A DNA stretch of 64,000 bases from Pseudomonas sp. NFACC02 (GTDB lineage Bacteria > Pseudomonadota > Gammaproteobacteria > Pseudomonadales > Pseudomonadaceae). The DNA lies in NCBI RefSeq assembly GCF_900110765.1, contig NZ_FOEO01000002.1, positions 310,001 to 374,000 of the forward strand, in the 5' to 3' direction. The notes beneath the pieces are model-generated. The model was not told where the DNA came from. It saw nothing but the letters and a program-made list of their open reading frames with translations, and did no database searches. Positions 13,261-26,560 of this stretch are shown here, piece after piece. A program made the translations under genes and the position numbers. Position 1 is the first letter of the stretch. The number at the start of each line of letters is the position of its first letter.

Positions 13261-14390
13261 ATGTCTGATTCAGCCTTTTCCGATACAGAAAAGAAGCGCG
13301 TCATTGTCGGCATGTCCGGCGGCGTGGATTCTTCGGTCTCCGCCCTTCTGCTCATGGAGCAGGGGTATCAGGTGGAAGGCCTGTTCATGAAGAACTGGGA
13401 AGAAGACGACGGAACGGAATACTGCACCGCCATGGACGACCTTGCGGACGCCCAGGCCGTGTGCGACCGGATCGGTATCAAGCTGCACACGGTGAACTTC
13501 GCCGCCGAGTACTGGGATAACGTCTTCGAGCACTTTCTCGAAGAGTACAAGGCTGGCCGCACGCCAAACCCGGACATCCTGTGCAACCGCGAAATCAAGT
13601 TCAAGGCATTCCTGGATTACGCGTTCATGCTCGGTGCCGACCTGATCGCCACCGGCCACTATGTGCGTCGCCGCGACATCGACGGCCGCACCGAGCTACT
13701 CAAGGGGCTTGACCCGAACAAGGACCAGAGTTATTTCCTGCACGCGGTGGCGGGCGAACAGATCGCCAAGACGCTGTTCCCTGTCGGTGAACTGGAGAAG
13801 CCCGAAGTTCGCGCGATTGCCGAGAAGTATCAGTTGGCAACCGCGAAGAAGAAGGACTCCACCGGCATCTGTTTCATTGGCGAACGTCGCTTCACCGACT
13901 TCCTCAAGCAGTACCTGCCCGCACAACCGGGCGAGATCAAAACCACCGAAGGCGAGGTCATCGGCCGTCATGCCGGCCTGATGTACCACACCATCGGCCA
14001 GCGTCAGGGCCTGGGCATTGGCGGACTTAAAGACGCCAGCGACGAACCGTGGTACGTGCTGGAAAAAGACTTGGTGAATAACGTGCTGATCGTCGGCCAG
14101 GGCAATGAACACCCCTGGTTGTTCTCCCGCGCCCTGCTCGCCTCGGAAATCTACTGGGTCAACCCGGTCGACCTGAGCAGCCCGCGCAAGCTGACCGCCA
14201 AGGTCCGCTACCGTCAGGGCGATCAGGGCTGCACGCTGGAACGCACTGAAACCGGCTACCGCGCCACCTTCGACGAACCGCAACGGGCCGTGACGCCGGG
14301 GCAGTCCGTGGTGTTCTACGACGGCGAAATCTGCCTCGGCGGTGGTGTCATCGAAATCGCCGAACCCTGGCACAGCAAGGACCCTCGTTG

Positions 14391-14391
<1 letters not shown>
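13261..14391 (+). CDS. mnmA: tRNA-specific 2-thiouridylase MnmA
   Basis: MnmA (376 aa) thiolates the wobble uridine (s2U34) of tRNA-Lys, -Glu and -Gln using ATP and a TusE or cysteine-desulfurase sulfur relay. The PP-loop GMSGGVDSS (17-25) binds ATP. The catalytic cysteine pair is C108 (in NPDILCN) and C204 (in STGICFIG). The C-terminal beta barrel ends with [21 protein letters not shown], also typical. Its TGA overlaps the hflD ATG (TGATG), which indicates translational coupling. Confidence 0.98.
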
Positions 14392-16515
<2,124 letters not shown>

Positions 16516-16533
16516 TCGCACCGCACACGCTCT

Positions 16534-16562
16534 GAACGCCCGGCTGAGCCGGGCGTTTTTAT
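16534..16562 (+). terminator. Rho-independent terminator after purB
   Basis: AACGCCCGGC-TGA-GCCGGGCGTTTTTA, a tight GC stem with a T-run, 19 bp after the stop. Confidence 0.9.
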
Positions 16563-16598
16563 TCCAGTCAGAAAGTACGCTTTTTCAATAGGTTACAC

Positions 16599-17765
16599 AT
16601 GAATCCTGATATTCCTGTTCAGCTGCTCGGCGGCATCACGGCGCGCGAATTCCTGCGTGATTACTGGCAGAAAAAACCTTTGCTGATTCGTCAGGCGATC
16701 CCGGATTTCGAAAGCCCGCTCGACGCTGACGAGCTGGCGGGTCTGGCGCTGGAAGAAGAAGTCGAGTCGCGCCTGATCATCGAAAACGGTGTGCGTCCGT
16801 GGGAAATGCGTCGCGGCCCGTTTCCCGAGGATGAGTTCAGCAAACTGCCGGAAACCGAATGGACGCTGCTGGTTCAAGCGGTCGACCAATTCGTGCCTGA
16901 AGTCGCCGAGTTGCTGGAAAACTTCCGCTTCCTGCCCAGCTGGCGCATCGATGATGTGATGATCAGCTACGCCGCGCCAGGTGGCAGCGTCGGCCCGCAC
17001 TTCGACAACTACGACGTGTTCCTGCTGCAAGGCCACGGCAAGCGTCACTGGAAGATCGGCCAGATGTGCGACACCGACAGCCCGCTGCTGGAACATACCG
17101 ACCTGCGCATCCTCGCTGACTTCCAGGGCACCGATGAGTGGACCCTGGAGCCGGGCGACATGCTCTACCTGCCGCCGCGCCTGGCCCACTGGGGCGTCGC
17201 CGTGGACGACTGCCTGACTTACTCGGTCGGTTTCCGCGCGCCGAGCGCCGCTGAAGTTCTGACCCACTTCACCGACTTCCTCAGCCAGTTCATGTCCGAC
17301 GAAGAGCGCTACACCGATGCCGATGCACAGCCGGTCAGCGATCCGCACCAGATCCAGCGTGACGCACTGGACCGCCTCAAGGCGCTGCTGGCCGAGCACA
17401 TGGGTGACGAGCGCCTGTTGCTGACCTGGTTCGGCCAGTTCATGACCGAGCCGCGTTACCCGGAACTGGTGGTCGGCCCGGAACTGGACGACGCCGAGTT
17501 GCTCGACAGCCTGGAACAGGGTGCGATTCTGATCCGCAACCCAAGCGCGCGCCTGGCGTGGTCCGAAGTCGATGACGATCTGTTGCTGTTCGCCAGCGGC
17601 CAGAGCCGGCTGTTGCCCGGTCGTCTGCGCGAACTGCTGAAACTGGTCTGCGCGGCCGATGCACTGCATATCGATAATCTGGGCCAGTGGCTGGCGGATG
17701 AAGACGGTCGCAGTCTGCTCTGCGAACTGGTCAAACAAGGAAGTCTGGGGTTTGCTGATGAATAA
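16599..17765 (+). CDS. roxA: Ribosomal protein uL16 3-arginine hydroxylase (RoxA/YcfD)
   Basis: JmjC-type 2-oxoglutarate/Fe(II) oxygenase (388 aa) that hydroxylates an arginine of ribosomal protein uL16. Iron ligands are visible as H134-x-D136 in GPHFDNYD and H197 in LAHWGV, with spacing close to E. coli YcfD (H125, D127, H187). The N-terminal signature EFLRDYWQKKPLLIRQAIP is typical. A C-terminal winged-helix dimer module makes up the remainder. The last codons overlap the next gene by 8 bp. Confidence 0.93.
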   Translation: MNPDIPVQLLGGITAREFLRDYWQKKPLLIRQAIPDFESPLDADELAGLALEEEVESRLIIENGVRPWEMRRGPFPEDEFSKLPETEWTLLVQAVDQFVPEVAELLENFRFLPSWRIDDVMISYAAPGGSVGPHFDNYDVFLLQGHGKRHWKIGQMCDTDSPLLEHTDLRILADFQGTDEWTLEPGDMLYLPPRLAHWGVAVDDCLTYSVGFRAPSAAEVLTHFTDFLSQFMSDEERYTDADAQPVSDPHQIQRDALDRLKALLAEHMGDERLLLTWFGQFMTEPRYPELVVGPELDDAELLDSLEQGAILIRNPSARLAWSEVDDDLLLFASGQSRLLPGRLRELLKLVCAADALHIDNLGQWLADEDGRSLLCELVKQGSLGFADE

Positions 17766-18183
17766 GATCCGTGTACGGGTAGCTGACTGGCAGAAGGACA
17801 ACGCCGACATCCGGCGTATTCGCGAAGCCGTGTTCATTGCCGAGCAATCGGTACCGCCCGAACTGGAGTGGGACGCTGAAGACGCAGGCGCGCAGCACTT
17901 CCTTGCGATGGAAGGCGATTATCCGATTGGCACTGCCCGCCTGCTGCCGGATGGCGAGATCGGCCGACTGTCGGTGCTCAAGGACTGGCGCGGCCTTAAC
18001 GTAGGCGATGCATTGCTGACAGCCGTGATTGCCGAAGCCGAGCATCGCGACCTCAAGGAACAGAAGCTCAGCGCTCAGGTGTACGCCACCGCGTTCTACG
18101 AGCGCTTTGGCTTCACGGTGGTCAGCGAGGAGTTCCTCGAAGCGGGCTTGCCTCATGTTGATATGGTGCGCAACTCGCGGTGA
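17758..18183 (+). CDS. GNAT family N-acetyltransferase
   Basis: Small acetyltransferase of the ElaA/YjcF-like type (141 aa). The fold is recognisable from REAVFIAEQSVPPELEWDAED, the central strand GTARLLPDGEIGRLSVL, a loose acetyl-CoA loop (WRGLNVGDALL) and YATAFYERFGFTVVSEEFLEAGLPHVDM at the end. The substrate is unknown. I start at ATG 17758, inside the roxA terminus, so translation is likely coupled. A weak stem-loop (GAACGCCCC / GGGGCGTTC, 18204-18264) follows. Confidence 0.88.
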   Translation: MNKIRVRVADWQKDNADIRRIREAVFIAEQSVPPELEWDAEDAGAQHFLAMEGDYPIGTARLLPDGEIGRLSVLKDWRGLNVGDALLTAVIAEAEHRDLKEQKLSAQVYATAFYERFGFTVVSEEFLEAGLPHVDMVRNSR

Positions 18184-18367
18184 ATCGCGAGCCGCTGCGC
18201 AGGCGAACGCCCCGCCGCTCCTCGCTCAGCTGACTATGCTGAAACCAGGACGCCGGGGCGTTCTGCTGCCTGCGATTCAATTTGGCCGTGTCCCGGCCGA
18301 TAAACTGGCGAGTTGCAGCCTTTTAAAACCTTAACGCCTTGATGCCCCCCTCGCGGAGATCACACTG

Positions 18368-19156
18368 ATGTCGTTACGCACCCTGCTCGCTTCCATGCTG
18401 TTGGCTTGCAGCTTTACGGCCGCTGCCGCCACCGAAGTCATCCCGTTGAACTACCGCACGAGCGATGACCTGATGCCCACCGTGAAGTCGTTTCTGGGCA
18501 ACGAAGGCAGCGTCAACGCGTACGGTAACAAGCTGATCGTCAACGCCGAACCCGGCAAAATCAATGAACTGCGTGACCTGCTGTCTCAGCTGGACACCGC
18601 GCCGAAACGGCTTCTGATCAGCGTCGACACCAGCGATAACACTGTTCAGAACGACCAAGGCTACTCGGTGAATGGCACCGTGCGTTCGGATAATGGCCGC
18701 ATCAGTGCGAACAGCCAGAGCCGCATCATCAACTACGGCACCGCCAGCCGTGACGGTGGCGTGCAACAGGTCCAGGCGAACGAAGGCACACCTGCGCTGA
18801 TTCAGGTCGGCCAGAGCGTACCGATCACCGATGTGCAAACCGACTCCTACGGCTACGCCCAGACCAATACGCAGTACCGCAATGTCACTCGCGGCTTTTA
18901 CGTAACGGCCAGCGTCACCGGGGACATCGTCCACCTGAACATCAGCACCAACAATGACCGCATGAGTCAGCAACGCAGCGATGCGATCAAGGTGCAGAGC
19001 ACTGACACGCAGGTCAGCGGCAGACTCGGTGAATGGATCACCCTGGCCGGGGTCAGCGATCAGTCTCGGGCCGATGAGCATGGCGTTGCGCGACGCTATT
19101 CCACTCAGGGCCGCGATGACATGACCTTGCGCGTCAAAGTCGACAGCCTGGATTGA
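18368..19156 (+). CDS. Periplasmic secretin-N-domain-like protein
   Basis: Exported protein (262 aa) with signal peptide 1-21 (ending TAAAA). Residues 22-85 resemble a secretin short domain (VIPLNYRTSDDLMPTVKSFLG and NKLIVNAEPGKINELRDLLSQLD). The rest (about 100-262) has secretin-like strands (EGTPALIQVGQSVPITD, GFYVTASVTGDIVHLNIS) but is far too short to form an outer-membrane ring. No type II/III or pilus genes adjoin it. It may be a stand-alone relative of the GspD/PilQ periplasmic part; function unknown. Confidence 0.75.
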   Translation: MSLRTLLASMLLACSFTAAAATEVIPLNYRTSDDLMPTVKSFLGNEGSVNAYGNKLIVNAEPGKINELRDLLSQLDTAPKRLLISVDTSDNTVQNDQGYSVNGTVRSDNGRISANSQSRIINYGTASRDGGVQQVQANEGTPALIQVGQSVPITDVQTDSYGYAQTNTQYRNVTRGFYVTASVTGDIVHLNISTNNDRMSQQRSDAIKVQSTDTQVSGRLGEWITLAGVSDQSRADEHGVARRYSTQGRDDMTLRVKVDSLD

Positions 19157-19175
19157 TCTTGGTGAATCAATCCCT

Positions 19176-19249
19176 CTGCAGGAGTGAGCTTGCCCGCGAT
19201 AGTGTCCGTTTCTGACTCACCGCGATCGAGAGCAAGCTCACTCCTACAG
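19176..19249. repeat. REP inverted pair (GGAGTGAGC family)
   Basis: CTGCAGGAGTGAGCTTGC at the left is answered by GCAAGCTCACTCCTACAG at the right, about 35 bp apart, directly after the secretin-like gene. Confidence 0.75.
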
Positions 19250-19325
19250 CGCTTCCGCTTTCAAGCACCCCACCACCGACGCGCCGTGCCGCTACGGCTG
19301 CTTTAGATAACCTCCCCGCAAAATA

Positions 19326-19353
19326 TATGTAGTGCTTCATTTCGCACTACATA
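19326..19353. promoter_or_regulatory. Operator 1 upstream of aceA (RccR-like palindrome)
   Basis: Perfect 10-bp arms TATGTAGTGC and GCACTACATA around TTCATTTC. The TGTAGT...ACTACA core resembles sites bound by RccR, the RpiR-family KDPG-responsive regulator of aceA, glcB and aceE in P. fluorescens. Assignment by similarity only. Confidence 0.6.
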
Positions 19354-19450
19354 ACGCCTCGTGTCCCGTGACCACCCAGTCCCAGAGCGGCCTTGCGGTA
19401 TCAGCACCTATAGGCCCGAAACTGACTGATGGGTCGTATTAGACGAAAGA

Positions 19451-19476
19451 TGTAGTGCAATCAAAAAACCACTACA
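19451..19476. promoter_or_regulatory. Operator 2 upstream of aceA (RccR-like palindrome)
   Basis: TGTAGTG and CACTACA arms separated by 12 bp. The centre lies about 124 bp from the centre of operator 1, close to twelve helical turns, a spacing that would allow DNA looping. Confidence 0.55.
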
Positions 19477-19775
19477 AAGTGTTTGACGAAGGGAAAATGC
19501 CGAGGCATGATGGCCTCGCTCCCACTGATCGGAGGTTTTCGCAGAAAGCCTCAGGATCGTGCTCAAACTCAACAAGATTGAGCAGATTCACGTCTTTTAG
19601 GCCCAAAAGGCAGTTTCATCGCATCACCACCGTGACCGCGAAAAAACCAGGCTTGATTGCAATGCTTTCCTTTTCAGTGAGCAGCCATCAGTGCGCCCTC
19701 AAGAAACTCGGAGCACTGGCAAAGCAAGGAGCCTTCACCTCAAGACCCACAAGACTATGCGACGAGGTTTACCCC

Positions 19776-21101
19776 ATGGCACTGACACGCGAACAACAAA
19801 TTGCAGCCATCGAGAAAGACTGGGCCGAGAATCCACGCTGGAAAGGCGTGAACCGCACCTACTCCGCTGCTGACGTCGTCCGCCTGCGTGGCTCGATCCA
19901 GCCAGAACATACGTTTGCCAAACTGGGCGCCGAGAAGCTCTGGAATCTGGTGACGCAGGGCGCCAAGCCGTCCTTCCGCCCTGACAAGGATTTCGTCAAC
20001 TGCATGGGCGCACTGACCGGCGGCCAGGCGGTTCAACAGGTCAAAGCGGGTATCCAGGCGATCTACCTGTCCGGCTGGCAAGTCGCTGCGGACAATAACT
20101 CCGCCGAGTCGATGTACCCTGACCAGTCGCTGTACCCGGTGGATTCGGTGCCGACCGTGGTCAAGCGCATCAACAACTCGTTCCGTCGTGCCGACCAGAT
20201 CCAGTGGAAGGCCGGCAAAAATCCAGGGGACGAAGGCTACATCGACTACTTCGCACCCATCGTGGCCGACGCCGAAGCCGGTTTCGGCGGCGTACTGAAC
20301 GCCTACGAACTGATGAAAAGCATGATCGAAGCAGGCGCTGCCGGCGTGCATTTCGAAGACCAATTGGCGTCAGTGAAGAAGTGCGGCCATATGGGCGGCA
20401 AGGTACTGGTTCCTACGCAGGAAGCGGTGCAGAAGCTGGTCGCGGCGCGTCTGGCGGCTGACGTCGCGGGCGTACCGACCATCATTCTGGCCCGTACCGA
20501 TGCGAACGCAGCGGACCTGCTGACCTCCGACTGCGACCCGTATGACCAGCCGTTCGTGACCGGCACTCGCACCGCTGAAGGTTTCTACAAAGTGCGCGCA
20601 GGCCTTGATCAAGCCATTGCTCGCGGCCTGGCGTACGCGCCGTATGCCGATCTGATCTGGTGCGAGACCGCCAAGCCGGACCTGGACGAGGCTCGCCGCT
20701 TCGCCGAAGCGATCAAGAAGGAGTACCCGGACCAGTTGCTGTCCTATAACTGCTCACCGTCCTTCAACTGGAAGAAGAACCTGGACGACGCGACCATCGC
20801 CAAATTCCAGCGCGAGCTGTCGGCGATGGGTTACAAACACCAGTTCATCACGCTGGCAGGTATCCACAACATGTGGCACAGCATGTTCAACCTGGCGCAC
20901 GATTACGCCCGCAACGACATGACCGCCTACGTGAAGCTGCAAGAGCAAGAGTTCGCTGACGCAGCCAAGGGTTACACCTTCGTAGCGCACCAGCAGGAAG
21001 TCGGCACCGGCTACTTCGATGACATGACCACCGTGATCCAGGGTGGCCAGTCTTCGGTTACCGCACTGACGGGCTCCACCGAAGAAGAACAATTTCATTG
21101 A
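19776..21101 (+). CDS. aceA: Isocitrate lyase
   Basis: AceA (441 aa) splits isocitrate into glyoxylate and succinate, the first step of the glyoxylate shunt used on acetate and fatty acids. The catalytic signature KKCGHMGGK has C203, equivalent to E. coli C195. [13 protein letters not shown] and [13 protein letters not shown] complete the active site. It is the shorter E. coli-like isoform, not the 531-residue P. aeruginosa type. The start at ATG 19776 follows GAGG by eight bases. It competes with Icd and Idh, encoded 7-10 kb upstream, for isocitrate. Confidence 0.97.
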   Translation: MALTREQQIAAIEKDWAENPRWKGVNRTYSAADVVRLRGSIQPEHTFAKLGAEKLWNLVTQGAKPSFRPDKDFVNCMGALTGGQAVQQVKAGIQAIYLSGWQVAADNNSAESMYPDQSLYPVDSVPTVVKRINNSFRRADQIQWKAGKNPGDEGYIDYFAPIVADAEAGFGGVLNAYELMKSMIEAGAAGVHFEDQLASVKKCGHMGGKVLVPTQEAVQKLVAARLAADVAGVPTIILARTDANAADLLTSDCDPYDQPFVTGTRTAEGFYKVRAGLDQAIARGLAYAPYADLIWCETAKPDLDEARRFAEAIKKEYPDQLLSYNCSPSFNWKKNLDDATIAKFQRELSAMGYKHQFITLAGIHNMWHSMFNLAHDYARNDMTAYVKLQEQEFADAAKGYTFVAHQQEVGTGYFDDMTTVIQGGQSSVTALTGSTEEEQFH

Positions 21102-21129
21102 TTGCCTGACGTTCGGGCTTCGACTGAAA

Positions 21130-21162
21130 CACAAGGTCGCCTCCGGGCGACCTTTGTGTTTT
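21130..21162 (+). terminator. Rho-independent terminator after aceA
   Basis: ACAAGGTCGCC-TCCG-GGCGACCTTTGTG-TTTT, 28 bp after the stop codon. Confidence 0.85.
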
Positions 21163-21326
21163 GAGGACACCGTAATGACCTACTTAAAACGTCAACCATT
21201 ACCTCATAGACCTCTCATATCGGCCACGGCCAACTAATTAATTCCATCGCTTATTGCTCTTTCATTTGACGTCCGATTAATCGCGAACTTGGTCACGTCT
21301 TCGTGACATAGCCAAAAACATGCCAC

Positions 21327-21347
21327 AAATGATATTAATTATCATTT
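21327..21347. promoter_or_regulatory. Fur-like palindrome upstream of nuoA
   Basis: AAATGATA-TTAAT-TATCATTT: perfect 8-bp arms, similar to the AT-rich GATAATGATAATCATTATC Fur consensus. It sits about 250 bp before nuoA. Complex I carries many Fe-S clusters, so iron control would make sense, but no binding evidence is available here. Confidence 0.5.
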
Positions 21348-21482
21348 AAGCCGTGAGATTTTCTTTACCGTTTGCGGGAAACATAATTAACAAAATGTGC
21401 CGTAATGCCCGTCTCATAGGGGCCTGCGCGCCAAAACCGTGACTTGTCTCATTAATCCTGTGAATAAATTTGATGTAGAAAA

Positions 21483-21511
21483 TTTACTTGCCCTCCTTTT
21501 GCACATAAAAT
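21483..21511 (+). promoter_or_regulatory. Candidate sigma-70 promoter for nuoA-N
   Basis: TTTACT (4 of 6 to the -35 consensus), 17-bp spacer, TAAAAT (5 of 6 to -10). It would give a leader of roughly 80 nt. Motif match only. Confidence 0.4.
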
Positions 21512-21600
21512 CCCGGGATTGATCGCACTGCGACATATCGTCACTGCTTCTACTTCTTTTCAAGCTCAGAGACCCTTGCTCTCTGTTAAGGACTGCCAGC

Positions 21601-22014
21601 ATGCCCGAATCGACAGGTCTGATTGCCCACAACTGGGGCTTCGCCATTTTCCTTTTGGGCGTCATCGGCCTCTGCGCCTTCATGCTGGGCCTCTCCAGCC
21701 TGCTGGGTTCCAAAGCCTGGGGCCGCAGCAAGAACGAACCTTTCGAATCCGGCATGCTGCCTACGGGCGGCGCCCGCCTGCGGCTCTCCGCAAAATTCTA
21801 TCTGGTCGCGATGCTGTTCGTGATTTTCGATATCGAAGCCCTCTTTCTTTACGCCTGGTCTGTGTCCGTCCGCGAAAGCGGCTGGACCGGCTTCGCCGAA
21901 GCGCTCGTTTTCATAGCAATTCTGTTGGCAGGTCTTGTCTACCTATGGCGGGTAGGGGCGCTCGATTGGGCTCCCGTAGGTCGTCGTAATCGGCAGGCGA
22001 AGCTAAAACAATGA
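21601..22014 (+). CDS. nuoA: NADH-quinone oxidoreductase subunit A
   Basis: Membrane-arm subunit at the quinone junction of complex I (137 aa). It has three transmembrane helices: about 12-35, 65-85 ([21 protein letters not shown]) and 97-117. The conserved loop NEPFESGM lies between helices 1 and 2. First gene of the complete nuoA-N operon; nuoB begins 10 bp after its stop. Confidence 0.96.
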   Translation: MPESTGLIAHNWGFAIFLLGVIGLCAFMLGLSSLLGSKAWGRSKNEPFESGMLPTGGARLRLSAKFYLVAMLFVIFDIEALFLYAWSVSVRESGWTGFAEALVFIAILLAGLVYLWRVGALDWAPVGRRNRQAKLKQ

Positions 22015-22024
22015 GGCTTTGGCA

Positions 22025-22699
22025 ATGCAATACAATCTCACCAGGATCGACCCGGATGCTCCTAACGAGCAGTACCCCATCGGCGAGCGGGAAACCGTTG
22101 CCGATCCGTTAGAAGATCAAGTCCACAAAAACATCTTCATGGGCAAGCTCGAAGACGTACTGAGCGGTGCCGTCAACTGGGGTCGCAAGAACTCCCTTTG
22201 GCCGTACAACTTCGGTCTGTCCTGCTGCTACGTGGAAATGACCACCGCCTTCACGGCGCCCCACGACATCGCACGCTTCGGCGCCGAGGTCATCCGGGCA
22301 TCACCGCGTCAGGCGGATTTCATGGTTATTGCCGGTACCTGCTTCATCAAGATGGCGCCTATCATCCAGCGTCTGTATGAGCAAATGCTCGAGCCTAAAT
22401 GGGTCATTTCCATGGGTTCGTGTGCCAACTCCGGTGGTATGTACGACATCTACTCTGTAGTCCAGGGCGTGGACAAGTTCCTGCCTGTGGATGTCTATGT
22501 GCCCGGCTGCCCGCCCCGCCCAGAGGCGTTCTTGCAAGGCCTGATGCTGTTGCAGGAATCCATTGGCCAGGAGCGTCGCCCGCTTTCCTGGGTCGTCGGT
22601 GACCAAGGCGTTTATCGCGCCGAGATGCCGTCCCAGAAAGAGCAGCGTCGCGAACAGCGTATTCAGGTCACAAACCTGCGCAGCCCCGACGAAGTCTGA
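22025..22699 (+). CDS. nuoB: NADH-quinone oxidoreductase subunit B
   Basis: Peripheral-arm subunit (224 aa) carrying the terminal [4Fe-4S] cluster N2 that reduces ubiquinone. The four ligands are C67 and C68 (GLSCCYVEM), C133 (MGSCANSGG) and C162 (VPGCPPRPE). I start at ATG 22025 ([11 protein letters not shown]), with GAGG upstream, rather than at the TTG six bases earlier. Confidence 0.97.
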   Translation: MQYNLTRIDPDAPNEQYPIGERETVADPLEDQVHKNIFMGKLEDVLSGAVNWGRKNSLWPYNFGLSCCYVEMTTAFTAPHDIARFGAEVIRASPRQADFMVIAGTCFIKMAPIIQRLYEQMLEPKWVISMGSCANSGGMYDIYSVVQGVDKFLPVDVYVPGCPPRPEAFLQGLMLLQESIGQERRPLSWVVGDQGVYRAEMPSQKEQRREQRIQVTNLRSPDEV

Positions 22700-22760
22700 T
22701 CCAGTTTTCTTTTACAAAAAGAAGCCTGAACCTGGGTTCATTCTGTACGTTGACCGATAG

Positions 22761-24554
<1,794 letters not shown>

Positions 24555-24556
24555 GC

Positions 24557-25054
24557 ATGAACAGCACGCTTATCCAGACAGACCGTTTCGCCCTGAGCGA
24601 ATCCGAGCGCTCGGCCATCGAGCACGAAATGCATCACTACGAGGACCCGCGCGCGGCGTCCATCGAAGCCCTGAAAATTGTCCAGAAAGAACGCGGCTGG
24701 GTACCAGACGGCGCGATCTATGCGATCGGTGAAGTGCTGGGCATCCCGGCCAGTGACGTTGAAGGCGTGGCCACGTTCTACAGCCAGATCTTCCGTCAGC
24801 CGGTCGGCCGTCACATCATCCGTGTCTGCAACAGCATGGTCTGCTTCATCGCCGGTCACGAAGACATCGTCGGCGAAATTCAGAGCACACTGGGCATCGG
24901 CCTAGGTCAGACCACGGCCGATGGCCGTTTCACGCTGCTGCCGGCCTGCTGCCTGGGCAACTGCGACAAGGCACCGGCGGTCATGATCGACGACGATACT
25001 TTCGGCAATCTGCAGCCGGCGGGCGTTGCCCAGCTGCTGGAGGGTTACGTATGA
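24557..25054 (+). CDS. nuoE: NADH-quinone oxidoreductase subunit E
   Basis: Thioredoxin-like 24-kDa subunit (165 aa) of the NADH dehydrogenase module, carrying [2Fe-2S] cluster N1a. Ligands appear as C-x4-C in RVCNSMVCF and C-x3-C in PACCLGNC. It begins two bases after the nuoCD stop, and its TGA overlaps the nuoF ATG. Confidence 0.97.
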   Translation: MNSTLIQTDRFALSESERSAIEHEMHHYEDPRAASIEALKIVQKERGWVPDGAIYAIGEVLGIPASDVEGVATFYSQIFRQPVGRHIIRVCNSMVCFIAGHEDIVGEIQSTLGIGLGQTTADGRFTLLPACCLGNCDKAPAVMIDDDTFGNLQPAGVAQLLEGYV

Positions 25055-26424
25055 CCATCACTTCCTTCGGTCCGGCCAACCTCATTGCACGTACGCCTGA
25101 AACCCATCCGCTGACCTGGCGTCTGCGCGACGACGGCGAGCCGGTGTGGTTCGACGAATACGTGGCCAAAGACGGCTATGCCGCTGCCCGCAAAGCCTTC
25201 GCTCAGCAATCGCCGGACGAAATCGTTCAGGCGGTCAAGGACTCCGGCCTCAAGGGTCGTGGCGGCGCAGGCTTTCCCACTGGCGTGAAGTGGGGCCTGA
25301 TGCCCAAAGACGAATCGCTCGATATCCGCTACCTGCTGTGCAACGCGGACGAGATGGAACCGAACACCTGGAAAGACCGCATGCTGATGGAGCAACTGCC
25401 CCATCTGCTGGTGGAAGGCATGCTGATCAGTGCTCGCGCGCTGAAGGCCTATCGCGGCTACATCTTCCTGCGGGGCGAATACGTCACCGCGGCCAAACAC
25501 CTGAACCGCGCCGTGGCTGAAGCCAAGGCCGCAGGCTTGTTGGGCAAGAATATTCTGGGCACCGGCTTCGACTTCGAGCTGTTCGTGCACACCGGCGCCG
25601 GGCGTTACATCTGCGGCGAAGAAACCGCATTGATCAACTCCCTGGAAGGCCGTCGCGCCAACCCGCGCTCCAAGCCGCCCTTCCCCGCCGCTGTCGGCGT
25701 GTGGGGCAAGCCGACGTGCGTGAACAACGTCGAAACCCTGTGCAACGTCCCGGCAATCGTCAACAACGGCAACGACTGGTACAAGTCGCTCGCCCGCGCA
25801 GGCAGCGAAGACCACGGCACCAAGCTGATGGGCTTCTCCGGCAAGGTGAAGAACCCGGGTATCTGGGAACTGCCGTTCGGCCTGCCGGCCCGTGAACTGT
25901 TCGAAGACTACGCGGGCGGCATGCGCGACGGCTTCAAGCTCAAGTGCTGGCAGCCAGGCGGCGCCGGTACCGGTTTCTTGCTGCCCGAGCACCTCGACTG
26001 CCAGTTCTACGCAGGCGGCGTCGCCAAGGTTGGCACCCGGATGGGCACCGGTCTGGCGATGGCGGTGGATGACAAGGTCAACATGGTATCGCTGCTGCGC
26101 AACATGGAAGAGTTCTTCGCCCAGGAGTCGTGCGGTTTCTGCACGCCTTGCCGCGACGGCTTGCCATGGAGCGTGAAGATGCTGCGAGCGCTCGAAAAAG
26201 GCCAGGGTCAACCGGGCGATATCGAGACGCTGCTGGGGTTGGTCAACTTCCTCGGCCCAGGCAAAACCTTCTGCGCCCACGCACCGGGCGCCGTGGAACC
26301 TCTGGGCAGCGCGATCAAATACTTCCGTCCTGAATTCGAGGCAGGCATCGCACCGGCAGCACGTGCGGCGGGCCTTGCTCCCGAATTGGTAGCAGGCAAA
26401 GCGCCCACGATAGTCGGCGCATGA
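25051..26424 (+). CDS. nuoF: NADH-quinone oxidoreductase subunit F
   Basis: 51-kDa NADH-oxidising subunit (457 aa) that binds FMN and [4Fe-4S] cluster N3. [14 protein letters not shown] (about 70-83) and [19 protein letters not shown] form the NADH and FMN sites. [12 protein letters not shown] near residue 364 supplies three N3 cysteines, and [11 protein letters not shown] near 410 supplies the fourth. The ATG overlaps the nuoE stop by four bases (ATGA). Confidence 0.97.
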   Translation: MTITSFGPANLIARTPETHPLTWRLRDDGEPVWFDEYVAKDGYAAARKAFAQQSPDEIVQAVKDSGLKGRGGAGFPTGVKWGLMPKDESLDIRYLLCNADEMEPNTWKDRMLMEQLPHLLVEGMLISARALKAYRGYIFLRGEYVTAAKHLNRAVAEAKAAGLLGKNILGTGFDFELFVHTGAGRYICGEETALINSLEGRRANPRSKPPFPAAVGVWGKPTCVNNVETLCNVPAIVNNGNDWYKSLARAGSEDHGTKLMGFSGKVKNPGIWELPFGLPARELFEDYAGGMRDGFKLKCWQPGGAGTGFLLPEHLDCQFYAGGVAKVGTRMGTGLAMAVDDKVNMVSLLRNMEEFFAQESCGFCTPCRDGLPWSVKMLRALEKGQGQPGDIETLLGLVNFLGPGKTFCAHAPGAVEPLGSAIKYFRPEFEAGIAPAARAAGLAPELVAGKAPTIVGA

Positions 26425-26560
26425 CAAGACTGACCGGGCAGTGATTCAAAAGACCACTGCCCTTGGCTCCGATTGCGCCTTAGGGCTGTTTGAACCGGAG
26501 CAGCACCGAGATTCCATTAGCCACGCCCGCTGACACCGGGCCAACGAAGAACTTTGAACC

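Larger units (their letters stand above)
19157..19775. other. Long aceA upstream region
   Basis: This 619 bp holds a REP pair, two TGTAGTG/CACTACA operators (listed separately) and about 300 bp of leader between the second operator and the aceA ATG. An ORF continuous with aceA runs back to 19455, inside operator 2. Its 107 extra residues show no family similarity, so I treat the stretch as untranslated. A GAGGC-ATGATG-GCCTC hairpin starts near 19502. Confidence 0.55.
21163..21600. other. nuo operon upstream region
   Basis: This AT-rich 438 bp contains no gene. It holds a perfect GTCACG-TCTT-CGTGAC dyad at 21292-21307, the Fur-like palindrome at 21327-21347 and a candidate sigma-70 promoter near 21483-21511. 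Confidence 0.6.

Noticed and set aside
19455..19775. N-terminal extension of aceA by 107 codons
   Set aside because: It begins inside operator 2, lacks a Shine-Dalgarno and has no similarity to isocitrate lyases; ATG 19776 gives the standard length.
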